This document shows positions 52,130-63,076 of a DNA stretch of 64,000 bases, in pieces. Within the stretch, counting starts at the first letter, position 1. Each line of letters starts with the position of its first letter. The translations under genes and the position numbers were made by a program. The stretch is from the NCBI RefSeq assembly GCF_015680405.1, contig NZ_JADLJS010000006.1:162254-226253 (forward strand). The letters are read 5' to 3'. This DNA comes from Pseudomonas pudica (GTDB lineage: Bacteria > Pseudomonadota > Gammaproteobacteria > Pseudomonadales > Pseudomonadaceae). The notes below the pieces were generated by a model. The model was not told the origin of the DNA. It worked only from the letters and a program-made list of their open reading frames with translations, and ran no database searches.

Positions 52130-53692
52130 TTACAGCCCAGGCAAGCGCTGGCGAATCTGCTCGATCACCTGGTCCATGCTCCCTGCACTCTGGGTATCGA
52201 CACGGGTGCTCTGCACCAGCTCTTGTGCACTCAGCGGCTCACGGCTGGCCTCCTGGGCCTTGACCACTTCCAGGGTGGCATCCGACGGGTCGGTGTTTTC
52301 TGCCTGGCGCTGCTCCAGCCAGCTGGCGATGACCGCATCCGGTGCATGGCAGTCGAGGATCAGGAATGGCACGCCGGTCTGGCTGGCGATGTCCGCCGCG
52401 GCCTGGCGTTGATCGCGCTTGAGGTAGGTGGCATCCAGCACCACCGGGAAGCCGGCTCGCAGCACGGTCGCCGCCACCTCGTGCAAGCGCTGGTAGGTCG
52501 CGACACTGGCGTCCTGGCCATAGATGCCGGTACTCAGCTGGCCAGCGTCAGCCTGCTGCTGTTCGCCGAACAGGCGTTTGCGCTCCACATCCGAACGCAC
52601 GCGGACGGCTCCCAAGGCCTCGACCATGCGCATGGCGACGTGGCTTTTGCCCACTGCCGAAACACCGTGAGTAATGGCCAGCAGGCGCGACGGGATGGCG
52701 CTGTAGCTTTCCGCCAGGTTGGCATAGTTGCGGTAGGTGCGCAGGGTGGTGGCACGCTGCACGCCATCGGCATCGGCTGGCATGCTGAACAGTGCAACCT
52801 TGGCCCGCACCAGCGCGCGGTAGGCTTTGTAGAAGTTGAGCAGTTCCAGGCCTTCGTAGTCGCCGGTCAGTTCCAGGTACTGGCTGATGAAGCGGCGGGC
52901 CAGGCATTTCAGGCCGCGGTCTTCCAGGTCCATGGCCAGGAAGCCGGTGTCGGCGTACACATCGGTCAGGCGGAACGGTTCGTTGAACTCGATGCAGTCG
53001 AAGATCACCACCTTGCCGTCGATCAGGGTGGCGTTGCCCAGGTGGATGTCACCGTGGCATTCACGGATGAAACCATTGGCCTTGCGCTTTTCCAGCAGGC
53101 CATGCAGGCGCTCGAAGCTGCTGCGTGCCCAGGCCTGCAGGGCGTCGAGTTGCTGCAGGTCGGCCTTGTCGCTGAGGAACGGGCGAATCTGCTCGAAGTT
53201 CTGTTCCACAGGCGCCATCACGCTGTCCGGCGTGCCGAGCGGGTGCTCCACCGGAACGCGTGGGGCCTGCAGGTGGAACTCGGCGATCTGCCGGGCCATC
53301 TGGTCGATGTGCGCGGCATTCAGTTCGCCATTGGCCTGCAGGGTGTTGAGCATCTGCCCCTGGGGGAACTGGCGCATCTTCAGCACGTACTCGATGGCTT
53401 CGCCTTCACCACCGATCTGCGGCGCGTCGACGCTACCGGTGATCGGCAACACTTCCAGGTACAGGCCGTCGGTCAGGCGCTGGTTCAGGCGCAATTCTTC
53501 GTTACAGAAATGCCGGCGCTGGTCCAGGCCGGTGAAGTCGAGGAAGCCGAAGTTCATCGGCTTCTTGATCTTGTAGGCATACTCGCCAGTGAGCAGGACC
53601 CAGGAGATATGCGTCTCGATGAGCTGGAACCCATCCACGGGGTGAGGGTACAGGGCGGGGTTCTGCAACGCAGTGATAAGGGCTTGGCTCAC
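52130..53692 (-). CDS. Two-domain APH-like / P-loop kinase protein
   Basis: This 520-residue protein fuses two phosphotransferase-type domains. Residues 1-320 resemble aminoglycoside phosphotransferases: HGDIHLGNATL has the catalytic HxD and N, and VIFDCIEF the metal-binding Asp. Residues 330-520 form a P-loop kinase domain with Walker A GVSAVGKSHVAM and FPVVLDATYLKRDQR. The architecture is known from conserved bacterial proteins (COG2187/COG0645 type) without an established substrate. I prefer GTG 53692, seven bases after GGAAGG; an ATG 16 codons upstream (53740) is the alternative. It diverges from mrcB. Confidence 0.85.
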   Translation of the reverse strand: MSQALITALQNPALYPHPVDGFQLIETHISWVLLTGEYAYKIKKPMNFGFLDFTGLDQRRHFCNEELRLNQRLTDGLYLEVLPITGSVDAPQIGGEGEAIEYVLKMRQFPQGQMLNTLQANGELNAAHIDQMARQIAEFHLQAPRVPVEHPLGTPDSVMAPVEQNFEQIRPFLSDKADLQQLDALQAWARSSFERLHGLLEKRKANGFIRECHGDIHLGNATLIDGKVVIFDCIEFNEPFRLTDVYADTGFLAMDLEDRGLKCLARRFISQYLELTGDYEGLELLNFYKAYRALVRAKVALFSMPADADGVQRATTLRTYRNYANLAESYSAIPSRLLAITHGVSAVGKSHVAMRMVEALGAVRVRSDVERKRLFGEQQQADAGQLSTGIYGQDASVATYQRLHEVAATVLRAGFPVVLDATYLKRDQRQAAADIASQTGVPFLILDCHAPDAVIASWLEQRQAENTDPSDATLEVVKAQEASREPLSAQELVQSTRVDTQSAGSMDQVIEQIRQRLPGL

Positions 53693-53808
53693 GGGAAATC
53701 CTTCCGGGGGCAGGGAATTCGAATGCGCCATTATGGTCAATGGTGCCGTCCCTGCCTACCGCCGGGGGCGTCTGCCCAGCCTTTATAAAGTGCGTATAAT
53801 CCGCCGCC

Positions 53809-56130
53809 ATGACCCGAACCCGAAATCCCCGTACCCCTCAGAAACGCCCGACCGGCCGCTCCCGCGCCTGGCTGGGCTGGGCTTTGAAGCTCAGCCTGGT
53901 CGGCCTGGTGATCGTCGCCGGCTTCGCGGTTTACCTCGATGCCGTTGTCCAGGAAAAGTTTTCCGGCAAGCGCTGGACCATCCCGGCCAAGGTGTATGCC
54001 CGGCCGCTGGAGCTGTTCACCGGCCAGAAGCTGAGCAAGAACGACTTCCTCACCGAGCTGGACGCCCTCGGCTACCGGCGTGAAAGCGCGGCCAACGGCC
54101 CGGGCGCGGCGGCAGTCAACGGCAATACCGTCGAGCTCAATACCCGTGGCTTCCAGTTCTACGAGGGCATGGAGCCGGCGCAGTTCGTGCGTGTGCGCTT
54201 CTCTGGCGATTATGTGGCGGGCCTTTCCGGCGCCAACGGCAAGACGCTCGATGTAGTGCGCCTGGAGCCGCTGATGATCGGCGGCATCTACCCGAAAAAC
54301 CTCGAAGACCGCATCCTGATCAAGATCGACCAGGTGCCGCCGTACCTGCTCGAAACCCTGGTGGCGACGGAAGACCGTGATTTCTACAGCCACTTCGGGG
54401 TGTCGCCCAAGTCCATCGCCCGAGCCATGTGGGTCAATACCTCGGCAGGTTCCATGCGCCAGGGTGGCAGCACCCTGACCCAGCAGTTGGTGAAGAACTT
54501 CTACCTCACCAGCGAGCGCAGCCTCAGCCGCAAGCTGACCGAGGCGATGATGGCCGTATTGCTGGAACTGCACTACGACAAGCGCGAGATCCTCGAGGCC
54601 TACCTCAACGAGGTGTTCGTCGGCCAGGATGGTCAGCGTGCGGTGCACGGCTTCGGCCTCGCCAGCCAGTTCTTCTTCAGCCAACCGCTGTCGGAGCTGA
54701 AATTGCACCAGATCGCTCTGCTGGTGGGCATGGTCAAGGGGCCCTCCTACTACAACCCGCGTCGCTATCCGGACCGCGCCCTGGCCCGCCGCAACCTGGT
54801 GCTCGACCTGGTGGCCGAGCAGGGCGTGGCCAGCCAGGCAGAAGTCGATGCAGCGAAGAAGATGCCGCTGGGCGTGACCAAGCGCGGCAGCCTGGCAGAC
54901 AGCTCATTCCCGGCCTTCCTCGACCTGGTCAAGCGTCAGCTGCGCCAGGACTACCGCGATGAAGACTTGACCGAAGAAGGCCTGCGCATCTTCACCAGCT
55001 TCGACCCGATCCTGCAGATGAAGGCCGAAACCTCGATGAGCGAGACCTTCAAGCGCCTCGCGGGGCGCAAGGGGGCGGACGAGGTTGAGTCGGCGATGGT
55101 CGTGACCAATCCGGAAACCGGTGAGGTGCAGGCGCTGATCGGCAGCCGCCAGGCCGGCTTCGCCGGCTTCAACCGCGCCATTGATGCCGTGCGGCCGATC
55201 GGTTCGCTGGTCAAGCCGGCGGTGTACCTGACCGCGCTGGAACAACCGACCAAGTACACCTTGACCAGTTGGGTGCAGGACGAGCCGTTCTCGGTCAAAG
55301 GTGCCGACGGCCAGGTCTGGCGCCCGCAGAACTACGATCGTCGCCCGCATGGCACCATCTACCTGTACCAGGGGCTGGCCAACTCCTACAACCTGTCGAC
55401 TGCCAAGATCGGCCTGGAAGTGGGTGTGCCTAACGTGATCAAGACCATTGGCCGGCTGGGGGTGAATGTCGACTGGCCAGCCTTCCCGGCCATGCTGCTG
55501 GGTGCCGGTGGCATGTCGCCGATGCAGGTCGCAACCATGTACCAGACCATCGCCAATGGCGGCTTCAACACCCCGATGCGCGGTATCCGCAGCGTGCTCA
55601 CCGCCGAGGGCGAGCCGCTCAAGCGCTACCCGTTCCAGATCCAGCAAACCTTCGACCCGGGGGCCATCTACCTGGTGCAGAACGCCATGCAGCGGGTGAT
55701 GCGCGAAGGTACCGGCCGCTCGGTGTACAACACTTTGCCGCGCAATCTCACCCTGGCGGGCAAGACCGGTACCAGTAACGATTCGCGCGATAGCTGGTTC
55801 TCCGGCTTCAGCCAGGACCTGCTGGCCGTTGTATGGATGGGGCGTGACGATAACGGCAAGACGCCATTCACCGGTGCCACCGGTGCCTTGCAGGTGTGGA
55901 CCAGCTTCATGAAGAAGGCCGACCCGCTGCCGCTGGACATGCCGCAACCGGACAACGTGGTGCAGGCCTGGATCGACCCGTACAGTGGCCACGGGTCTGA
56001 TGGCAGCTGTCCGGGAGCGGTGCAGATGCCGTATATTCGCGGCAGTGAACCGCCCGCCGGCGCGACCTGTGGCGGTGAGCAGGATCCAGTTGAATCGGTC
56101 ATGGACTGGGTCAAGGGCTGGATGAATTAA
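53809..56130 (+). CDS. mrcB: Penicillin-binding protein 1B (MrcB)
   Basis: MrcB is a bifunctional class A peptidoglycan synthase. The 773-residue protein has a short cytosolic Arg-rich tail, one transmembrane helix (about 24-46) and a UB2H-like domain (about 60-145). A GT51 glycosyltransferase domain follows (EDRDFYSHFGVS, catalytic Glu188). The transpeptidase domain has S466 in GSLVKP, NSYNLST and KTGT near residue 652. No strong ribosome-binding site is seen before ATG 53809. The downstream TPR lipoprotein may act with it, but that is inference. Confidence 0.97.
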   Translation: MTRTRNPRTPQKRPTGRSRAWLGWALKLSLVGLVIVAGFAVYLDAVVQEKFSGKRWTIPAKVYARPLELFTGQKLSKNDFLTELDALGYRRESAANGPGAAAVNGNTVELNTRGFQFYEGMEPAQFVRVRFSGDYVAGLSGANGKTLDVVRLEPLMIGGIYPKNLEDRILIKIDQVPPYLLETLVATEDRDFYSHFGVSPKSIARAMWVNTSAGSMRQGGSTLTQQLVKNFYLTSERSLSRKLTEAMMAVLLELHYDKREILEAYLNEVFVGQDGQRAVHGFGLASQFFFSQPLSELKLHQIALLVGMVKGPSYYNPRRYPDRALARRNLVLDLVAEQGVASQAEVDAAKKMPLGVTKRGSLADSSFPAFLDLVKRQLRQDYRDEDLTEEGLRIFTSFDPILQMKAETSMSETFKRLAGRKGADEVESAMVVTNPETGEVQALIGSRQAGFAGFNRAIDAVRPIGSLVKPAVYLTALEQPTKYTLTSWVQDEPFSVKGADGQVWRPQNYDRRPHGTIYLYQGLANSYNLSTAKIGLEVGVPNVIKTIGRLGVNVDWPAFPAMLLGAGGMSPMQVATMYQTIANGGFNTPMRGIRSVLTAEGEPLKRYPFQIQQTFDPGAIYLVQNAMQRVMREGTGRSVYNTLPRNLTLAGKTGTSNDSRDSWFSGFSQDLLAVVWMGRDDNGKTPFTGATGALQVWTSFMKKADPLPLDMPQPDNVVQAWIDPYSGHGSDGSCPGAVQMPYIRGSEPPAGATCGGEQDPVESVMDWVKGWMN

Positions 56131-56157
56131 GCACAGGCTGCATTGATGAGGTGTGAC

Positions 56158-56949
56158 GTGAACAAGTGGCTGTTTCCTGCCGTGACGGCGCTGGCGGTGC
56201 TCCAGGGGTGCGCCAGCGTCCCGCGTGGCAATATTCCGGTGGTCGACTCGAGCACCCGCGTGTCCAACAGCGAACGCGTGACGGCCAACCGCTCTGCGGG
56301 TGGCTATAGCGCGGGCACCGCACAGGCGCAAACGCTGCCTGAAGACTCCGGCGTCACCGTGATGATCCCGCAGGGCGCTGGCGCCTCGGGCATTCAGACA
56401 TTCCCGGCGGCCAATGGCGCAGCGCCGATCAGCACCTCCCCGATCACTCCGGGGCCGATCACCACAGGGCCTGTCACTTCGGCACCGATGACCACCAACC
56501 CCAACCCGATCGCCGACGAACCTTTCGATATCGCGGCGATGAACAGTGCCCCGCAAACCACCAGCGCACCAACTGGTATACCGCGTAGCAGCGCAGCTGC
56601 AGGTGGCTTGTCGGCCGACGAGCAGCTGGACGGCCCGGTGCTGGCGCTGCTGACCACCGCGAAAACCCAGCAGGGCAGTGGTGACTTCAACGGTGCCGCC
56701 TCGAGCCTGGAGCGTGCCCAGCGCATTGCCCCGCGCGAGCCGCAGGTGCTTTACCGCCTGGCCCAGGTGCGTCTTTCGCAAGGCGATGCGCCGCAGGCCG
56801 AGCAGTTGGCGCGTCGTGCCCTGACTTACGCCAACGGCCGTCCGAGCCTTCAGGCCGAGCTGTGGAACACCATTGCCCAGGCCCGCGAAAAGCAGGGTGA
56901 CAGCGCTGGTGCAGCACTGGCCCGGCAAAAGGCACGGGTCAATTCGTGA
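56158..56949 (+). CDS. TPR-containing outer-membrane lipoprotein
   Basis: This 263-residue protein begins MNKWLFPAVTALAVLQGCAS, a lipoprotein signal with lipobox LQGC. A low-complexity, Pro/Thr/Ile-rich linker follows (repeated PITPGPITTGPVTS units, about 95-125). A C-terminal tetratricopeptide region comes last (GDFNGAASSLERAQRIAPREPQVLYRLAQVRLSQGDAPQAEQLARRALTYA). GTG 56158 is the start, six bases after GAGG. It is 27 bp after mrcB and overlaps the next ORF by one base. LpoB-like activation of PBP1B is conceivable but no such homology is claimed. Confidence 0.85.
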   Translation: MNKWLFPAVTALAVLQGCASVPRGNIPVVDSSTRVSNSERVTANRSAGGYSAGTAQAQTLPEDSGVTVMIPQGAGASGIQTFPAANGAAPISTSPITPGPITTGPVTSAPMTTNPNPIADEPFDIAAMNSAPQTTSAPTGIPRSSAAAGGLSADEQLDGPVLALLTTAKTQQGSGDFNGAASSLERAQRIAPREPQVLYRLAQVRLSQGDAPQAEQLARRALTYANGRPSLQAELWNTIAQAREKQGDSAGAALARQKARVNS

Positions 56950-57281
56950 TGATCGAGCAGCGCATTCTGGATGTTGCCGACCACCTGCTGTTGATCGAGC
57001 GTGAGCTGCAAGTGCAAGGCTGGTGGGATGACGAGCCGCCAAGCGACGAGGCACTGGCCAGTACGGTGCCTTTTGCAGTCGACACCCTCAGTTTCGAGCA
57101 GTGGTTGCAATGGATCTTCCTGCCGCGCATGAAGATCATCATCGAGCTGGGCCATCCGCTGCCCAATGCATCAGGCATCCTTGTAATGGCCGAAACCGTG
57201 TTTACCGACCGGCCAGAGCAAAGTCGTGAGCTACGGCGCCTGTTGGCAGCATTTGACCAATTGATTGCTCCTTCCGCCTGA
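56949..57281 (+). CDS. YqcC family protein (DUF446)
   Basis: This 110-residue protein matches the small YqcC family, with ILDVADHLLLIERELQVQGWWDDEPPS, FEQWLQWIFLPRMKIIIELG and HPLPNASGILVMAE. It is probably a cytosolic helical protein; the function is not established (in enterobacteria it lies next to the pseudouridine synthase truC). ATG 56949 overlaps the previous stop (TGATG); a GTG one codon upstream is also possible. An intrinsic terminator follows after 19 bp. Confidence 0.9.
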   Translation: MIEQRILDVADHLLLIERELQVQGWWDDEPPSDEALASTVPFAVDTLSFEQWLQWIFLPRMKIIIELGHPLPNASGILVMAETVFTDRPEQSRELRRLLAAFDQLIAPSA

Positions 57282-57300
57282 TTTCTTCAGTTTTTCCTCC

Positions 57301-57327
57301 AAGGGCCGCAGATTGTGGCCCTTTTTT
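57301..57327 (+). terminator. Intrinsic terminator after yqcC
   Basis: AAGGGCC and GGCCCTT pair around a 9-nt loop (57301-57323) and are followed by TTTT. It ends the mrcB-lipoprotein-yqcC transcript. Confidence 0.92.
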
Positions 57328-57689
57328 GTGGAAATCTTATTTATTCTGCTGCTGAAGCGATTTTTAGTGGTGGCAGGAATTCATCTTGGGGAAAAATTGG
57401 CAATAATTTTTCTTGACTTGTTGGCGCCGAATCAGAAGAATCCAATCTCCGCTGTAGAGGGACTGCCAGAAGCAGACCCGCTAAGCAGATCATGAGGCGC
57501 ACACCCGCGCCGACCTGTTACACCCCGCAACGCGTTACCTCGCGCTGGGTGGGAAAACCCCGCAACACTCTGGGGTGCTCCCAATACTTGCTCAGTCAGT
57601 GCTGACGTTCGCTCATGCTCTGCTTGGCAGTAAACCTATTAAGACCCGTCCAGTGAGGGCGGTATTCTGGCGTTTTAGAGGTGAACAAC
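57328..57689 (+). promoter_or_regulatory. ilvIHC upstream/leader region
   Basis: This 360-bp stretch has no convincing gene. It begins AT-rich (57330-57420), which could serve as a promoter upstream region, with TTGACT at 57413-57418 and a weak AAGAAT 17 bp later. A 37-codon ORF (ATG 57492, TGA 57603) contains only a few Leu/Val codons, so it is not a clear attenuation peptide. GTCAG/CTGAC and CCCC/GGGG hairpins occur near 57564-57607. I see no classical terminator before ilvI. Confidence 0.4.
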
Positions 57690-59414
57690 GTGGAGCTTTT
57701 ATCTGGCGCTGAGATGGTCGTCCGCTTCTTGCGTGACGAAGGCGTTAAGCACATCTACGGGTACCCTGGTGGTGCTCTCCTGCATGTTTACGACGCGCTG
57801 TTCAAGGAACCGGAAGTCGAGCACATCCTGGTTCGTCATGAGCAGGCAGCTACCCATATGGCGGACGGCTACGCCCGCGCCACCGGCAAGGCCGGTGTGG
57901 TGCTGGTGACCTCCGGCCCGGGCGCGACCAATGCCATTACCGGTATTGCCACCGCCTACATGGATTCGATTCCGATGGTCATCCTGTCCGGCCAGGTGCC
58001 TAGCACCATGGTTGGCACCGATGCCTTCCAGGAAACCGATATGATCGGTATTTCGCGGCCGATCGTGAAGCACAGCTTCATGATCAAACATGCCAGCGAA
58101 ATCCCCGAAGTTCTGAAAAAAGCATTCTACCTGGCGCAATCCGGTCGCCCAGGTCCGGTCGTGGTCGACATTCCAAAAGATATGACCAACCCGGCCGAGA
58201 AGTTCGAATACGTCTACCCGAAAAAGGTCAAGCTGCGCTCCTACAGCCCGGCGGTACGTGGCCACTCCGGCCAGATCCGCAAGGCTGCCGAGATGCTGCT
58301 GGCGGCCAAGCGCCCGATCGTCTACTCCGGTGGCGGCGTGATCCTCGGTGGTGGCTCCGAAGCCCTGACCGAAATCGCCAAGTCGCTGAACCTGCCGGTC
58401 ACCAATACCCTGATGGGGCTGGGGGGCTTCCCGGGTACCGACCGCCAGTTCCTCGGCATGCTCGGCATGCACGGCAGCTTCACTGCCAACATGGCCATGC
58501 ACCATGCCGACGTCATCTTCGCCGTCGGTGCCCGTTTTGACGATCGCGTGGTCAACGGCCCGGCCAAGTTCTGCCCGAACGCCAAGATCATCCATATCGA
58601 CATCGATCCGGCGTCGATCTCCAAGATGATCAAGGCCGACGTACCGATCGTCGGGCCTGTCGACAGCGTGCTCAGCGAAATGCTTGGCATCCTCAAGGAA
58701 ATCGGCGAGCAGCCTGACAAGGTGGCGCTGGATGCCTGGTGGAAGCAGATCGACGAATGGCGTGGCAATGGCGAGCTGTTCCCTTACGACAAGGGTGACG
58801 GCAATGTCATCAAGCCGCAGAAAGTCATCGAGACCCTGTGCGAAGTGACCAATGGCGATGCCTTCGTCACCTCCGACGTGGGCCAGCACCAGATGTTCGC
58901 GGCGCAGTACTACCGCTTCAACAAGCCGAACCGCTGGATCAACTCCGGTGGTCTGGGCACCATGGGCTTCGGCTTCCCGGCGGCGATGGGCGTCAAGCTC
59001 AACTTCCCGGACCAGGACGTGGCCTGCGTGACCGGCGAAGGCAGCATCCAGATGAACATCCAGGAGCTGTCCACCTGCATGCAGTACGGCCTGCCGGTGA
59101 AGATCGTCAACCTGAACAACGGTGTGTTGGGCATGGTCCGCCAGTGGCAGGACATGGCCTACAACGGTCGTCACTCGCACTCGTACGTCGAGTCGCTGCC
59201 TGACTTCATCAAGCTGGCCGAGGCCTATGGCCATGTGGGTATCCGCATCACCAGCCTGAAGGACCTCAAGCCGAAGCTGGAAGAAGCGTTTGCGATGAAG
59301 GACCGCCTGGTGTTCATCGACATCGCGGTTGACCGCAGTGAGCACGTCTATCCGATGCAGATCAAGGATGGCTCGATGCGTGACATGTGGCTGAGCAAGA
59401 CGGAGCGTACCTGA
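57690..59414 (+). CDS. ilvI: Acetolactate synthase large subunit (IlvI)
   Basis: This ThDP- and FAD-dependent enzyme makes acetolactate and acetohydroxybutyrate for Val, Leu and Ile. The 574-residue protein shows the ThDP-activating Glu in [31 protein letters not shown], the FAD-domain segment [18 protein letters not shown] and the ThDP/Mg motif [30 protein letters not shown]. The start is GTG 57690 (MELLSGAEM), six bases after GAGGTG; an earlier GTG at 57681 overlaps that site. ilvH follows directly. Confidence 0.97.
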   Translation: MELLSGAEMVVRFLRDEGVKHIYGYPGGALLHVYDALFKEPEVEHILVRHEQAATHMADGYARATGKAGVVLVTSGPGATNAITGIATAYMDSIPMVILSGQVPSTMVGTDAFQETDMIGISRPIVKHSFMIKHASEIPEVLKKAFYLAQSGRPGPVVVDIPKDMTNPAEKFEYVYPKKVKLRSYSPAVRGHSGQIRKAAEMLLAAKRPIVYSGGGVILGGGSEALTEIAKSLNLPVTNTLMGLGGFPGTDRQFLGMLGMHGSFTANMAMHHADVIFAVGARFDDRVVNGPAKFCPNAKIIHIDIDPASISKMIKADVPIVGPVDSVLSEMLGILKEIGEQPDKVALDAWWKQIDEWRGNGELFPYDKGDGNVIKPQKVIETLCEVTNGDAFVTSDVGQHQMFAAQYYRFNKPNRWINSGGLGTMGFGFPAAMGVKLNFPDQDVACVTGEGSIQMNIQELSTCMQYGLPVKIVNLNNGVLGMVRQWQDMAYNGRHSHSYVESLPDFIKLAEAYGHVGIRITSLKDLKPKLEEAFAMKDRLVFIDIAVDRSEHVYPMQIKDGSMRDMWLSKTERT

Positions 59415-59415
59415 T

Positions 59416-59907
59416 ATGCGGCACATCATTTCCCTGCTGCTGGAAAACGAACCAGGTGCGTTGTCCCGCGTGGTCGGCCTGTTCTCCCAGCGTAACTACA
59501 ACATTGAAAGCCTGACCGTGGCGCCGACCGAAGACCCGACCCTGTCGCGTCTGACGCTGACCACTGTTGGCCATGACGAAGTGATCGAACAGATCACCAA
59601 GAACCTGAACAAGCTGGTCGAAGTGGTCAAGCTCGTCGACCTGTCGGAAAGCGCTCACATCGAGCGTGAACTGATGCTGGTCAAGGTCAAGGCCACCGGT
59701 GCCCAGCGCGCCGAGATCAAGCGCACCACGGATATCTTCCGTGGCCAGATCGTCGATGTGACTGCCAGCGTGTACACCGTGCAGCTGAGCGGCACCAGCG
59801 ACAAACTGGACAGCTTCATCCAGGCGATCGGCACTGCATCGATTCTCGAAACCGTGCGCAGCGGCGTTACCGGCATTGCCCGTGGCGACAAAGTGCTCAG
59901 CATCTAA
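59416..59907 (+). CDS. ilvH: Acetolactate synthase regulatory subunit (IlvH)
   Basis: IlvH activates IlvI and confers valine feedback inhibition. The 163-residue protein has the N-terminal ACT domain (RHIISLLLENEPGALSRVVGLFSQRNYNIESLTVAPTEDP) and a C-terminal ACT-like domain (VDVTASVYTVQLSGTSDKLDSFIQAIG). It begins one base after the ilvI stop. ilvC lies 57 bp downstream without an intervening terminator. Confidence 0.98.
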   Translation: MRHIISLLLENEPGALSRVVGLFSQRNYNIESLTVAPTEDPTLSRLTLTTVGHDEVIEQITKNLNKLVEVVKLVDLSESAHIERELMLVKVKATGAQRAEIKRTTDIFRGQIVDVTASVYTVQLSGTSDKLDSFIQAIGTASILETVRSGVTGIARGDKVLSI

Positions 59908-59922
59908 ATTCAAAAAAATTAG

Positions 59923-60981
<1,059 letters not shown>

Positions 60982-60998
60982 GTCTTGTCGAAAGATGA

Positions 60999-61024
60999 AA
61001 AACGCGGCTTCGGCCGCGTTTTTT
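60999..61024 (+). terminator. Intrinsic terminator after ilvC
   Basis: AAAACGCGGC and GCCGCGTTTT with a TTCG tetraloop, followed by further T, lie 18 bp after the ilvC stop. This is a strong intrinsic terminator. Confidence 0.97.
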
Positions 61025-61131
61025 CGTTCTGACAGTCCGCTTCTGGTATAAAGCAGACCAGTGGCCTGCCGTCAGAACCTGTTTTGCAGGCCCGTGTCGA
61101 ACATTTTCCATCCTGTTGCAAGGTACCCTCC

Positions 61132-61983
61132 ATGAGCGAACGTCCCGAAGAGCCGAACAAGCCCTCCGACGCCGAAAGCCTGCTACCTGTCGATGAGCAC
61201 GTTGAAGAAGGGCATGACGCCGAAGGGCGCAAGGTGCGCCATCGTGGCATCTACCTGCTGCCCAACCTGTTTACCACCGCCAACCTGTTTGCCGGTTTCT
61301 ATTCCATCATCAGCTCGATGAGCGCACAGAGCGCACTGAGCGCCGGTGACCCGCGCGAGGCGAGCAAGTACTTTGCCTTTGCTGCCATCGCCATCTTCGT
61401 GGCCATGGTGCTCGACGGCCTCGATGGTCGTGTCGCGCGCATGACCAACACCCAGAGCGCCTTTGGTGCCGAGTACGACTCGCTGTCGGACATGGTCGCC
61501 TTCGGTGTGGCTCCGGCCTTGCTGGCCTTTGGCTGGGCGCTGGGCGACATGGGCAAGGTCGGCTGGATGGTCGCCTTCATCTATGTGGCCGGTGCAGCAC
61601 TGCGTCTGGCACGCTTCAATACCCAGGTCGGCACCGCTGACAAGCGCTACTTCATCGGCCTGGCCAGCCCAGCTGCCGCGGGCGTGGTCGCGGGTACCGT
61701 GTGGGCGTTCAGTGACTACGGCATCCAGGGCTCCAAGCTGTCGTTCCTGGTGGCGCTGCTGGTGGCTGCTGCCGGCATGCTGATGGTCAGCAACATCAAG
61801 TACAACAGCTTCAAGGAGCTGGACCTCAAGGGTCGTGTGCCGTTCGTGGCTATCCTGGCCGTGGTGCTTGTGTTTGCCGTGGTGTTCAGCGACCCGCCGC
61901 GTATCCTGCTGCTGATCTTCCTCGCCTATGCGGCTTCGGGGCCGATCCAGTTCCTGCTCAAGGCACGCCGTCGCAAAGCGTGA
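61132..61983 (+). CDS. pssA: CDP-diacylglycerol-serine O-phosphatidyltransferase PssA
   Basis: PssA makes phosphatidylserine, the precursor of phosphatidylethanolamine, in the inner membrane. The 283-residue protein has a hydrophilic N-terminus (about 1-40) and about eight hydrophobic helices. The CDP-alcohol phosphotransferase motif D-G-x2-A-R-x8-G-x3-D-x3-D is exact in DGRVARMTNTQSAFGAEYDSLSD. ATG 61132 has AAGG upstream. It is the membrane, type II form of the enzyme. It follows the ilvIHC cluster, as in other pseudomonads. Confidence 0.96.
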   Translation: MSERPEEPNKPSDAESLLPVDEHVEEGHDAEGRKVRHRGIYLLPNLFTTANLFAGFYSIISSMSAQSALSAGDPREASKYFAFAAIAIFVAMVLDGLDGRVARMTNTQSAFGAEYDSLSDMVAFGVAPALLAFGWALGDMGKVGWMVAFIYVAGAALRLARFNTQVGTADKRYFIGLASPAAAGVVAGTVWAFSDYGIQGSKLSFLVALLVAAAGMLMVSNIKYNSFKELDLKGRVPFVAILAVVLVFAVVFSDPPRILLLIFLAYAASGPIQFLLKARRRKA

Positions 61984-62062
61984 CAATCATTTAATGCAGG
62001 AATAACCCGCCGGCTCCATAGTCTTACTGGTACATCCGTTATCCAGTGCTGTGGAGCCGCTC

Positions 62063-63076
62063 ATGCTCATCAAGCTTTCCAGGTCTTCCGAGTGCAAGGC
62101 ATCGGAGATCACCCCCGAAGGCATCTACCTCTCCCGTCGTACCCTGCTGGGTGGCTCGTTGGCCGGCCTGGCGCTGGGCGCCTTGCCGAGCATGGCGCGC
62201 GCAGCTGAAACCAGCCGTTACGCCGATGTCGAAGCTGGCAGGGCGCCTGGCTGGTTCAGTGAAAAACTCGCGGCCACCCGATGGCAGGCAGTAACGGTCC
62301 AGGGTGAGACAATCACGCCGTTCAAGGATGCCACCCACTACAACAACTTCTACGAGTTCGGGCCCGACAAGGGCGACCCGGCGGCCAAGGGCGATAGCCT
62401 GAAAACCGAACCGTGGAGCGTTGTGGTCGATGGCGAGGTGGGTAAGCCCGGGCGCTATGCACTGGAAGACTTCGTCAAACCGTACCAGCTAGAGGAGCGC
62501 ATCTACCGGCTGCGTTGCGTGGAGGCGTGGTCGATGGTCATTCCGTGGCTGGGCTTCCCGTTGGCGCAGTTGCTCAAGCAGGTAGAGCCGACGTCCAAGG
62601 CGCGCTATGTGCGCTTCGAAACCCTGAAAGACCCGGAGCACATGCCGGGGCAGCGTTCGGGGTTCGCCCTGATCGACTGGCCTTATAGGGAAGGCTTGCG
62701 TCTGGATGAGGCGATGCATCCTTTGGCGATCCTGGCGGTTGGCATGTATGGCCGGGAGCTGCCCAACCAGAATGGCGCGCCGTTGCGGCTGGTGGTGCCG
62801 TGGAAGTATGGTTTCAAGAGCATCAAGTCGATCGTGCGTATCAGCCTGGTGACGGAGCAACCCGGCACCACCTGGGAAGGGCTGGCGCCGGATGAATATG
62901 GGTTCTATGCCAATGTGAACCCGACGGTCGACCACCCCCGTTGGAGTCAGGCGCGTGAGCGGCGGCTGCCCAGCGGGCTGTTCAGTCCCAATGTGCGAGA
63001 AACCCAGATGTTCAATGGCTATGCCGATGAAGTGGCGTCGCTGTATACCGGGCTTGATCTGCGGAAGAACTATTGA
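62063..63076 (+). CDS. msrP: Protein-methionine-sulfoxide reductase catalytic subunit MsrP
   Basis: MsrP (YedY) is a periplasmic molybdopterin enzyme that repairs oxidised methionines in envelope proteins. The 337-residue precursor has a Tat signal ([24 protein letters not shown]). The sulfite oxidase-type Mo domain carries the cofactor-ligating Cys in LRCVEAWS (residue 152). The start is ATG 62063, seven bases after GGAG. It overlaps the msrQ start by one base. Confidence 0.96.
   Translation: MLIKLSRSSECKASEITPEGIYLSRRTLLGGSLAGLALGALPSMARAAETSRYADVEAGRAPGWFSEKLAATRWQAVTVQGETITPFKDATHYNNFYEFGPDKGDPAAKGDSLKTEPWSVVVDGEVGKPGRYALEDFVKPYQLEERIYRLRCVEAWSMVIPWLGFPLAQLLKQVEPTSKARYVRFETLKDPEHMPGQRSGFALIDWPYREGLRLDEAMHPLAILAVGMYGRELPNQNGAPLRLVVPWKYGFKSIKSIVRISLVTEQPGTTWEGLAPDEYGFYANVNPTVDHPRWSQARERRLPSGLFSPNVRETQMFNGYADEVASLYTGLDLRKNY

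Noticed and set aside
57265..57495. A 76-codon hydrophobic ORF upstream of ilvI
   Set aside because: It spans the yqcC end and an intrinsic terminator and has no ribosome-binding site. The hydrophobicity comes from the AT-rich DNA.
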